From contig NZ_CP007806.1 in the NCBI RefSeq assembly GCF_000219535.2, positions 742,501-806,500 of the forward strand: 64,000 bases of DNA, in the 5' to 3' direction. The position numbers and the translations under genes are program-made. The stretch's first letter is position 1; every line of letters starts with the position of its first letter. Below, piece by piece: positions 16,674 through 24,334 of the stretch. The notes below the pieces were generated by a model. That model did not search any database, was not told where the DNA came from, and worked only from the letters and a program-made list of their open reading frames with translations. The DNA is from Brevibacillus laterosporus LMG 15441 (GTDB lineage Bacteria; Bacillota; Bacilli; Brevibacillales; Brevibacillaceae).

Positions 16674-17074
16674 TACAATCACTCCTTAACTTAATCTTAA
16701 TTTTCTAGATATTATATTTATCTGTATACTTTTTGGGTGATTATCCATGCATAATTGGGTGAATACCTATCAACACATAGCAATACCCAAGTACAGACAT
16801 CCACAGAGGCACAGAAATAGGGTAAGATGAGCTTTTAAAGTTGTATGAAGGTGATTGTATCAAAAACCTGCACAATGCCGCCTCTAGACCGCGTGTCAGT
16901 CTTCCATAAAAAAAATTCCCTAAATGGATTTTCAGAAATGAAAGGTGTACACAGAAAATAAAGTGTCAGACTCATTGTAAATTATTGAACTAACGGGCAG
17001 AAATGCTCAGTAAAACTATTTTGGTTAAAGAGTAAGCGTGGTAAAATACGTTAACTGATTGGGGAGGGAGAAAT
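16674..17074. other. Intergenic region without recognised genes
   Basis: About 400 bp between the coat-like gene (leftward) and the acetyltransferase (rightward). I see no RNA gene, repeat or credible small coding frame. It must hold both divergent promoters. Confidence 0.5.
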
Positions 17075-17551
17075 ATGGATATATCTATCCGAAACGCTCA
17101 TCAAGATGACTACGAATCTTTGTTGCTCTTGTTCAGGCAGGTTCATGATCTACACGTTTTTGAAAGACCAGATTTGTATAAAGAAAACCCAACTCCAGTC
17201 GGGAAAGAATTCTTCGAAAGCCAGCTAATTGATGTCAAACAGCATATTTTCGTGGCTACCATAGGCTTAGAGATAATCGGAGTAGTTGTGACGAAGGAAG
17301 AAGACATAACTGAAAATTCATTTGTGAATGCGAGAAAAATATTATTTGTAAATAGTTTGTGTGTTTCCGAAACGTACAGAAATAAGGGCGTTGGAAAGAG
17401 ACTTATGCAATATGTTATTGATTTCGGGGGAAGTCTGAAGGTTGATAGTATTGAATTAGGGGTATCGGAGAATAATGCTTCTGCAATTTTATTTTATGAA
17501 TCAATCGGAATGACAACGAAGAGTAGAAAAATGGAGCTTAGATTGAACTAA
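17075..17551 (+). CDS. GNAT-family N-acetyltransferase
   Basis: A 158-aa acetyltransferase. The acetyl-CoA binding signature appears as VSETYRNKGVGKRLMQYVID (motif A), followed by NNASAILFYESIGM. GGGGAGGG precedes the ATG. The substrate is unknown. It is a cargo gene of the element, lying between the HNH pseudogene and the terminase small subunit. Confidence 0.85.
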   Translation: MDISIRNAHQDDYESLLLLFRQVHDLHVFERPDLYKENPTPVGKEFFESQLIDVKQHIFVATIGLEIIGVVVTKEEDITENSFVNARKILFVNSLCVSETYRNKGVGKRLMQYVIDFGGSLKVDSIELGVSENNASAILFYESIGMTTKSRKMELRLN

Positions 17552-17645
17552 CGGAGATCGGTTTCTTCCAGAAATAAATGCCAGTCTAGCACTTTGTTTG
17601 CACAGTCTAATACATTATTTTCAATAGACAAAAGGGGGTGAGGGA

Positions 17646-18173
17646 ATGGCTAGACCAAGGCAACCAGTTGACTTGCTGCTCTACAAGGGAAAGAAAAACC
17701 TAACAAAAGCTGAAATAGAACAGCGTAAAGCCCAAGAAATAAAGGCGGCAAATGATAAAGTAAAGCCCCCTAACTACCTACCGAAAGACCTGAAAAAAGA
17801 ATTTAAAAAGATTGCAAGCGAGCTACTGCAAATCGGCATCATGACTAATCTTGATGTAGATGCACTGGCTCGCTTTTTATATGCCCGAAAGATGTATATA
17901 AAAGTCACAGATGCTTTACTAGAAACGGAATTGACAGTACAGCGCAAACAAGCAATTCATGATGAAGACGGGGCTGTAATTGACATGAACGAATGGGAGG
18001 AAGCAAACGCAGCTTATTCAGATTTATTGATTAACCAAGATAAATTATTTAAGCAATGTAGATCAGCAGCAAGTGATCTGGGCCTTACTATTGCCTCTCG
18101 TTGCAAGCTTGTAATACCAAAGCAGGAGAAGCAGGAGCCTAGCGAGGTCGAAAAGGCATTCGGTGATTTATGA
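17646..18173 (+). CDS. Phage terminase small subunit, P27 family
   Basis: A 175-aa protein that recognises phage DNA for packaging. The N-terminal MARPRQPVDLLLYKGKKNLT, the PPNYLPKDLKKEFKKIASEL block and the C-terminal SDLGLTIASRCKL are typical of the family. AAAGGGGGTGAGGGA precedes ATG. It overlaps the large subunit by 4 bp (ATGA). It appears intact, though its partner is not. Confidence 0.88.
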   Translation: MARPRQPVDLLLYKGKKNLTKAEIEQRKAQEIKAANDKVKPPNYLPKDLKKEFKKIASELLQIGIMTNLDVDALARFLYARKMYIKVTDALLETELTVQRKQAIHDEDGAVIDMNEWEEANAAYSDLLINQDKLFKQCRSAASDLGLTIASRCKLVIPKQEKQEPSEVEKAFGDL

Positions 18174-19857
18174 TTAAACAATATCTAATTGACTACAGTC
18201 TTGATATCGTAGCTGGTGAGATAGTTGCTTGTGAGAAGCACAAATGGGCGTGTAGCCGTTTCCTTGATGATATCAAGAACGAGGGGACGGAACATTTTCC
18301 TTATATTTTTGATGAGGAAAAAGCACATCGTTTTTTATATTGGATGTCTTTATTTCGGCACACAAAAGGGAAACTTGCTGGTAAACGAATAACCCCTCAT
18401 GAAATCCAGGTATTTGTCTTTGGGAACATTTATGGATGGGTGCATAAGGATACAGGTCTACGGCGTTTTCGCAAAGCATATTGGCAGGTAGGTAGGAAAA
18501 ATGCTAAATCGCAATCCTTGGGGGCTGTAGCGAGCTATGAAGCCTCTGCTTTCGGTGAAAACATGTCAGAGGTTTATATCGGAGCTACCAAAGCCGAGCA
18601 AAGTAAAATTGTTTGGAATGAATCACGAACGCAAATTGATGGTTGCCCCGATCTAAAAGGTAAGTTCAAAGTAGCATACGGAAAAATTCAGCATATCAAA
18701 AGTGAATCTTTTATCGCTGCTCTATCAAAAGATGCAGGAAAAACGGGTGACGGTTTTAACGTACAAGCTGGCATCATTGATGAGTATCACGCCCACCCTA
18801 CTTCCGAAATTTATGACGTGCTTGTGTCGGGTATGGGCGCACGTAGTCAACCGTTAATGATGATTATTACAACAGCAGGATTCAACCTGCACCACCCTTG
18901 CTATAGTGTGGAATATAAGTATATTTCGAATATCCTTGATCCTCATTCATCCATAGAAAATGAGGAATATTTCGTAATGGTCAACGAGCTTGACAAGGAC
19001 GATGATATCAAGGACGAATCTGTCTGGATAAAAGCCAACCCGATCTTATGTTCATATGACGAGGGTATGGCTTATTTGCGTGGCGAGCTTAAAACTGCTT
19101 TAGACGTACCGGAGAAGATGCGAAACTACTTAACCAAAAATATGAATCGGTGGGTAGATCAGAAAGAAAACGGGTATATGTCACTGGAGGCTTGGGCCAA
19201 ATGTGGCGTTGATGAAATGCCTAATCTTGCCCAATTTGAATGTATTGTTGGTATTGACCTGTCTAAAAAAATTGACTTAACCAGTGTGTCATTTGAATTT
19301 GATTTAAAAAATGATCACATTGCTATATTAAATCATTCCTTTATACCTGAGGATACGTTAGCAGTAAAACGAAAAACAGATAGGTTCCCCTATGATCTAT
19401 ATATCCAGCAAGGATGGGTGACGGCTACTCCTGGGGCTGTTGTGGATTACACGTTTATTAAGGCGTATATTCAGCGCATGGAGCGCGAAAAGGAATGGAA
19501 AATCAAGGAGATTTGTTACGATCCATACAATGCAACTCAATTCGCTGTTGATATGGAAGCAGAAGGCTATACCATGATTGAAATTAGGCAAGGGGTTCGT
19601 ACTCTATCAGAGCCGAAGAATTTCAGAGAAATGGTCTTAGAAAAGAAGGTTCTACATGACAAGAAACCTGTCCTGGAATGGTCAATCGGAAACGCAGTTA
19701 CCAAGATGGATGCCCAGGAAAATATTATGCTGGACAAGTCTAAGTCTACGGAATCGGCCCGATAGCGTCAGCGATAAACGCACATGTAAGGGTAATGTGT
19801 AGAGACCCGAAAGCGGATTTAAACGCCCATATCTTATCGGGTAATTTCAGTTTCTAA
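18170..19857 (+). pseudogene. Phage terminase large subunit, frameshifted near the 3' end
   Basis: The ATPase/nuclease motor of DNA packaging. It has a Walker-A-like WQVGRKNAKSQSLGAV, Walker B AGIIDEYHAH, and the nuclease region VGIDLSKKIDLT and CYDPYNATQF. After MLDKSKST the frame runs into ESAR and TAG at 19763-19765. The family ending (PIASAINAHVRVM, through HILSGNFSF) continues in another frame to TAA at 19857. A small deletion near 19750-19760 therefore truncates the protein by about 33 residues. Confidence 0.8.
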
Positions 19858-19981
19858 AATCTTTAGTAAGTTTTTTCTTAATTTAGCCAACCCTTTTGAA
19901 AACTATTTTTAAAGATTGATTGTAAAATAATATACAAATATATTGAATTTAATTTATAGGTCAAAAGGAGATGAGATTTCA

Positions 19982-20440
19982 ATGTTTCAAGTTAAACCAA
20001 TTGGTTTTGTTGAGAATAAAAGAGAAGATTTGTCTCATGATTTTTGGGGGGAAGAGATTTCTACTATTACATTAGCTGATCATATGAAAGATAGTAGCTT
20101 GGATGGTATTGACGAGTACTCACATATAGAAATTATTTTTTATTTTGATCAAGTCCGAGACGATGAAATTGAATATGGTTCTAAGGTTCCAAGAAATAAT
20201 CCTAATTATCCTAAAGTAGGGATTCTTGCTCAACGAAGTAAATATAGACCCAATAAATTAGGGTTAACAACTGTAAAACTATTAAAAAGGGAGAATAGAG
20301 TTTTATATGTACAAGGTTTAGATGCTGTTAAAGGTACTCCAATACTTGATATTAAACCTGTTTTAAAGGAATATCTTCCTAGAGAAGAGGTAAGGCAGCC
20401 TCAATGGTTTAGTGATTTAATGAAAAACTATTGGTTGTGA
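19982..20440 (+). CDS. TrmO-like (TsaA/UPF0066) tRNA methyltransferase family protein
   Basis: A 152-aa protein of the family that N6-methylates t6A37 in some tRNAs. Visible marks are VKPIGFVENKRED at the N terminus, GIDEYSHIEIIFYF, and RSKYRPNKLGLTTVKLL, followed by VQGLDAVKGTPILDIKP. ATG 19982 is preceded by AAAGGAGATG. It interrupts the usual terminase-portal order, has its own terminator and is intact, so it is probably acquired cargo. Confidence 0.85.
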   Translation: MFQVKPIGFVENKREDLSHDFWGEEISTITLADHMKDSSLDGIDEYSHIEIIFYFDQVRDDEIEYGSKVPRNNPNYPKVGILAQRSKYRPNKLGLTTVKLLKRENRVLYVQGLDAVKGTPILDIKPVLKEYLPREEVRQPQWFSDLMKNYWL

Positions 20441-20452
20441 TAATAAGATAAT

Positions 20453-20487
20453 GAAAAAATCATCGTTATATATGCGGTGATTTTTTA
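20453..20487 (+). terminator. Terminator after the TrmO-like gene
   Basis: AAAAAATCATCG pairs with CGGTGATTTTTT around a ~10-nt loop. Confidence 0.8.
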
Positions 20488-20512
20488 TTATGCAATTTAA
20501 AGGAGGGAGAAA

Positions 20513-20701
20513 GTGAAGTACTTACGGTTCCTGCTATTATTTATCGAGGATATTCTCATTCTCTCTGGATGTGCTTGTATTACGACAGCCACCTACTTAC
20601 TAAATGGTATCGCCGGACTTTATGTATCCGGTGTTTTTTTATGTCTTTTAGGCTTTTTAATCAGCAAGAAACTCTCCAAAGTGCCTGAGCGCAGGAGGTG
20701 A
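20513..20701 (+). CDS. Small phage membrane protein (DUF1056-like)
   Basis: A 62-aa protein with two hydrophobic spans (LRFLLLFIEDILILSGC and GIAGLYVSGVFLCLLGFLI). The pattern and its place directly before the portal gene resemble the DUF1056 proteins of siphophages. Start GTG 20513 follows AAAGGAGGG. Function unknown. Confidence 0.65.
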   Translation: MKYLRFLLLFIEDILILSGCACITTATYLLNGIAGLYVSGVFLCLLGFLISKKLSKVPERRR

Positions 20702-20706
20702 AACCA

Positions 20707-21282
20707 ATGATATTCAGGAGCTTATTTCAAAGACTTACAGAACCCGAAAGACTGGCTCATTAATCTACTTGGTGGATCAACGACGTACAGTGGGGAACGC
20801 GTAACAGGTGACACAGCTCTACTAAACAGTAATGTCTACACATGCGCGAGTATCTTAGGTGGTGATATCGGCAAGCTACCGATCCAGATTTTCACTCGCA
20901 AGGGAAACAGAATTGAACGAGATCGAAACCATTCTGTCACGAGTCTGCTAGGCATTCGGCCTAATCCGTATATGAACGCCTACACGTTTAAAGAGTTGCT
21001 ACAAGTACATGTAATGCTATGGGGAAATGCCTACGCTCTTATTGATTGGGGATGGAATGGCAGACTGGAGGCATTATGGCCCTTAAATCCATCTGTAACG
21101 GAAGTAACCACCGATCCGAACACAGGTGAAGTGTGGTATACAACGACTTTACCAAATGGGGAGCAACGTAAAATCCCGTGGTTTGATGTACTTCACTTGA
21201 AGGCTATTAGTAAGACCGGATTAAAGGGCATTTCCCCTTAAACGAGCTGTAGAGGTCTTAAAAGATAAAGGAGATGGTAAGT
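20707..21282 (+). pseudogene. Phage portal protein, frameshifted and truncated
   Basis: HK97-type portal N-terminal part: TTYSGERVTGDTALLNSNVY, then CASILGGDIGKLPIQIFTRK and ELLQVHVMLWGNAYALIDWG. The frame from ATG 20707 (AGGAGG upstream) hits TAA at 20761, and the rest lies in the +1 frame until TAA 21239. After KGISP the homology ends. The following codons, in a third frame (LKRAVEVLKDKGDGK), end at the lysozyme ribosome site and look like the tail of another gene, perhaps a holin. The C-terminal half of the portal and the whole head/tail module are missing. Confidence 0.8.
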
Positions 21283-21283
21283 A

Positions 21284-22057
21284 ATGCAAGCAAAGAATAC
21301 AACCAATATCAAGGGTATAGACGTGTCTAAATGGCAAGGGGAAATTAATTGGAATCAAGTTGCATCTGACGGTGTGAGGTACGCTTTTATTAAGGCGACA
21401 GAAGGGACTAGCCTAGTAGATAGGAAGCTAAAAGAAAATGCTCAGGGAGCCAATAGAGCCGGAATCAAGGTGGGGTATTATCACTTTGCCCACCCTGATT
21501 TATCTGCCCAGGCACAAGCTGAACATTTTGTTCAAACGGTCAAAGGACTACCGTGTGATATGCCGTTAGTGCTTGATATTGAGACGGACAAGGGGTTAAC
21601 ACCTGCACAGATTACAGCGTTTTGTCTCGCGTTTCTTACCCATGTTAAGGGCCATACAGGAAAAACGCCTATGATTTATACAGGCGCTTATTTTGCAAAA
21701 AGAAACCTTGGGAAGGCTCTTGCTGGCTTTCCTTTATGGGTGGCCCATTATAATACAAACCAACCTATGTTAAATCCTACATGGAGCCGCTGGGCGGTAT
21801 TCTAGTATTCCGATTGTGGGAAAGTAGCTGGTATTAAAGGCAGCGTAGATATGAACTGTATGGAGAAAGATTTTTGGGATGCAACTATGAAGGAGGAAAC
21901 AACGGTGAAACCAGAAATAGCAAACGAAATTATTAGACATTTACAAGGGCAATGGGCTTTTTACAATCAAATGGGAATGAAGGATGAAGCTGTTAGGATT
22001 GGACATTTGGCAGATGAGTTGAGGGTTGCTAGTGGTCAGAAAGTACAAAATAAATAA
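21284..22057 (+). pseudogene. Phage lysozyme (GH25 endolysin), premature stop
   Basis: A glycosyl hydrolase 25 muramidase: KGIDVSKWQGEINW, ATEGTSLVD, YYHFAHPD and catalytic LVLDIET. The frame is cut by TAG at 21803-21805 in WAVF(stop)YSDCGKVAGIKGSVDM, where GH25 enzymes have Gln-Tyr-Ser, i.e. CAG to TAG. The remaining frame runs on to 22057 and includes a C-terminal helical wall-binding-like region (LQGQWAFYNQMGMKDEAVR). The truncated 173-aa product lacks the last strands of the barrel. Confidence 0.85.
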
Positions 22058-22060
22058 CTT

Positions 22061-22098
22061 TAAAATCCTCCTTAATTGGGAAGGTTTTCATTTTTTCT
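22061..22098 (+). terminator. Terminator after the lysozyme gene
   Basis: AAAATCCTCC and GGGAAGGTTTT form an imperfect hairpin followed by ATTTTTTC. Confidence 0.5.
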
Positions 22099-22216
22099 TG
22101 ACAATCATCTCTGCAACCATTTTGCTTATTTTCATGAAATTTTGCAACTAAACATTATTTAAACACCTTCTTATTTCTTAACAAGATGAACGGATGTTGG
22201 AAGATTAGAATGTAGA

Positions 22217-22246
22217 AAACCGCCAGATTTGCTCTGACGGTTTTTG
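22217..22246. terminator. Terminator between convergent genes
   Basis: AAACCGCCAG and CTGACGGTTT pair (one G-U) and TTTTT follows. It lies 18 bp from the stop of the minus-strand gene at 22264. Confidence 0.75.
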
Positions 22247-22263
22247 ATTTTGTAAATATTTAA

Positions 22264-22527
22264 TTAAGTACAGTGATACCTTTCTTTGTAAATAAGAGTA
22301 CGCGTACCTTTTTTATCATTGGTTATGGTTTGAGATAGGCTATAGATAACTCCAGCACGGTCAAGAGTCAAAGAATATTGGGCGCCTATTGGAAGATCAA
22401 ATTTTATTTCTCGACATTTAGCTGCAATATTAATTGATTGTTGATTAGAACTTGCATCAACGGATGTGATGCCGAAAGAAGAAGCTATTACGGTAACAAG
22501 GCTAGCCAATAGTAAAGCTTTTTTCAT
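22264..22527 (-). CDS. Small secreted protein, 87 aa
   Basis: A signal peptide (KKALLLASLVTVIASSFGI, cleavage near VDASS) is followed by ~60 residues with two cysteines (AAKCREIKF and the final YHCT), possibly one disulfide. AAAGGAGAG precedes the ATG. No family is recognised. It is one of several exported proteins of the element. Confidence 0.65.
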   Translation of the reverse strand: MKKALLLASLVTVIASSFGITSVDASSNQQSINIAAKCREIKFDLPIGAQYSLTLDRAGVIYSLSQTITNDKKGTRTLIYKERYHCT

Positions 22528-22707
22528 CTAAATCTCTCCTTTATAATTACATAATTATAATTCAATATAAATATACCATTTATTCCTTTTGATGTATATA
22601 TTTGGATTTTGTTTTCAATTATTTATTTTAATCCTTGAGCCAATTTTAGCCATTGCATAAATTCATCATCATCAAATAAAATAAGAACATACATTCCCGT
22701 TTTAAAG

Positions 22708-22761
22708 AGATGCTGGATGATCAGATAAGGGTTGCTAGTGGGCAGGAGCCGCAGAATAAAT
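22708..22761 (+). pseudogene. Orphan fragment of the lysozyme C-terminus
   Basis: The plus strand reads LDDQIRVASGQEPQNK then TAG, closely matching the last residues of the 21284 lysozyme frame (LADELRVASGQKVQNK, stop). No upstream part is present. It points to a duplication or recombination between two lysin genes. Confidence 0.6.
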
Positions 22762-22789
22762 AGAAAAAATAAACAGTTATTAGAGAACG

Positions 22790-22827
22790 AGAAAACGTCC
22801 GAATACGAGGGAGATTCGGACGTTTCT
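22790..22827. terminator. Strong hairpin, probable terminator
   Basis: GAAAACGTCCGAAT and ATTCGGACGTTTC form a 12-13-bp stem with a 9-nt loop, 37 bp downstream of the minus-strand gene ending at 22864. Confidence 0.5.
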
Positions 22828-22863
22828 ACATAATGTTTTTTAGTTAAGATTAAAAGAGGACTG

Positions 22864-23052
22864 CTATTCCTCTTTATCTTTGTATATTTTAGATAATAGG
22901 ATAGAAACAACGAAACCTACTACTAAAACAATCAAGAAACGAACAAACTCGGTAATAAACCAATTGTTAGCTATATTCATTTCTTTTGTAACTTGCAAAG
23001 TACCATATACAGAAAAAATAGTTAGAATGAACTTTAAAGTCTTTGGGTTCAT
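22864..23052 (-). CDS. Small membrane protein, 62 aa
   Basis: Two hydrophobic spans (LKFILTIFSVYGTLQV and FVRFLIVLVVGFVVSILL) end in a charged tail KIYKDKEE. AAAGGAG lies 7 nt before ATG 23052. It begins 17 bp after the stop of the secreted 23070 gene, so the two are probably co-transcribed. This pairing suits an exported toxin with membrane immunity protein, but no homology supports it. Confidence 0.6.
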   Translation of the reverse strand: MNPKTLKFILTIFSVYGTLQVTKEMNIANNWFITEFVRFLIVLVVGFVVSILLSKIYKDKEE

Positions 23053-23069
23053 TATATCTCCTTTCTGTT

Positions 23070-23582
23070 TTAAATTAGAGCGTACACGATACCTTGTGCA
23101 ATAATCCCGCAAGATTTTGCAACCCATCCCCAAACATATGGCTCCAAAGCTTCCGTTACAGTTTCTTTTACTTCCTCTAATGGTCCCATTAAAATATAGG
23201 TGTTCCAAATTCCAATCCACATGTCTTCGGACATTTTTTCTTTAACTATGTCTGGGAATTTAGTATATATTTTTTTTGGTAGCTCCTTTTTTACATAAGC
23301 TTTTCCAAAATATTTCATTAGCTTTGTTCCAAGAGAAACAAAACCCTGTGCTTCAAGTTGTGCAGGCTCTTTTACTACTACTCTTGGTGCAGTTTCTAAA
23401 ATTTCCTTAGCAGTTTCTTGGATGATCTTATCCATTTCTTTTTGTGACATTGGAGTTTGGTAAGAAACTGATTGCGACACTTTTTCTTGGGCAAACGCGC
23501 TGGTCGCCGGAGCTATAGCAGTCCCTAGAAACCCAACAGTAGATAAAATTGCAATTCCTTTAATTAACTTTTTGTTCATCAT
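23070..23582 (-). CDS. Secreted protein, 170 aa, unknown function
   Basis: A signal peptide (KGIAILSTVGFLGTAIAPAT, cleavage near AFAQE) is followed by a helical region (MSQKEMDKIIQETAKEILET) and a C-terminal amphipathic/hydrophobic stretch (YVWGWVAKSCGIIAQGIVYA). AGAGG precedes tandem ATGs at 23582 and 23579. No domain is recognised. The hydrophobic end and the downstream two-span membrane protein recall toxin-immunity cassettes. Confidence 0.6.
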   Translation of the reverse strand: MMNKKLIKGIAILSTVGFLGTAIAPATSAFAQEKVSQSVSYQTPMSQKEMDKIIQETAKEILETAPRVVVKEPAQLEAQGFVSLGTKLMKYFGKAYVKKELPKKIYTKFPDIVKEKMSEDMWIGIWNTYILMGPLEEVKETVTEALEPYVWGWVAKSCGIIAQGIVYALI

Positions 23583-23750
23583 AAAGTATAACCTCTTTTC
23601 CTAATATTATCAATAAAGGGATATTTTTACATTAAGACCTACAAACATTCCTTATTCTCGATCAATATAATTGCCTATAAGGAATAGCTGAACCACGGCT
23701 TTATTTTGTTATACAAAGTTTTCCGTACAGCTTATTCACATGTAAGATAA

Positions 23751-23945
23751 TTACTTTTTCGAAAAAAAATATTTTTTTCCATTTAAACGCAAAGGCATGG
23801 TAAACTTGAATGGAGCATCATTAATATGCTCTGTTTGTGGGGGTGTTCCTAAGCTTTCGTTGGGCATTTGGGAACATCCCGATTTTATTACCTGTTTAAA
23901 ATCCTTCTTTCGACGTCTACCCCTGCAATCGCCCCATACTAACAT
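23751..23945 (-). CDS. Small basic protein, 64 aa
   Basis: ATG 23945 has a good AAAGGAG site. The N terminus is basic with a cysteine (WGDCRGRRRKKDFKQVIKSG), and the rest lacks recognisable motifs. Its only support is the ribosome site and an open frame in an otherwise stop-rich region. Confidence 0.4.
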   Translation of the reverse strand: MLVWGDCRGRRRKKDFKQVIKSGCSQMPNESLGTPPQTEHINDAPFKFTMPLRLNGKKYFFSKK

Positions 23946-24119
23946 CTGTCAACTCCTTTCTTTGAATATTTCTTCTTTTCTATCCTCCTTTCTTCTGGCA
24001 TCCACAAAAATATAAAAATAATGTAATCAACCTAAATTTTATATGGATTACCATTTGTTGGGTTGATTATATATTAAGATAAACAAATTTCCTAAAAAAA
24101 TTTTTATTTAATTTTTTTC

Positions 24120-24146
24120 AAAAAAAAAAGAGGTATCCCTCTTAAC
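24120..24146 (-). terminator. Terminator of the receptor-propeptide transcript
   Basis: On the minus strand AAGAGG, loop GATA, CCTCTT runs into ten T residues. It lies ~50 bp after the propeptide stop. Confidence 0.75.
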
Positions 24147-24196
24147 AAAATGGATGATTTTCCAAAATGTAGATCAATTTATTAAGTTTAACGACA

Positions 24197-24334
24197 TTAC
24201 CAACCTTCTCCATAAATGAAAGTTGTAGAAAGGCTTTGTTCATTATGTGTTGCTGACAAAGCTGTTTCCGAGTTGATTCCGATAAAACCTAATAAGGACA
24301 GAGTCACCAGTGATAAAATCCATGTTTTCTTCAT
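24197..24334 (-). CDS. Exported signalling propeptide (Phr/NprX/AimP-like)
   Basis: A 45-aa frame starting inside the 3' end of the receptor gene (92-bp overlap, different frame). AGGGGG sits ten nt before ATG 24334. Residues 1-28 are a Sec-type signal peptide: KKTW, then a hydrophobic core ILSLVTLSLLGFIGI and ALSA as probable cleavage site. The exported tail is THNEQSLSTTFIYGEGW. Size, export signal, position right after the receptor and shared terminator match propeptides of RRNPP quorum-sensing pairs; their mature signal is usually the last 5-10 residues, here perhaps within TTFIYGEGW. The exact mature peptide is not knowable from sequence. Confidence 0.75.
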   Translation of the reverse strand: MKKTWILSLVTLSLLGFIGINSETALSATHNEQSLSTTFIYGEGW

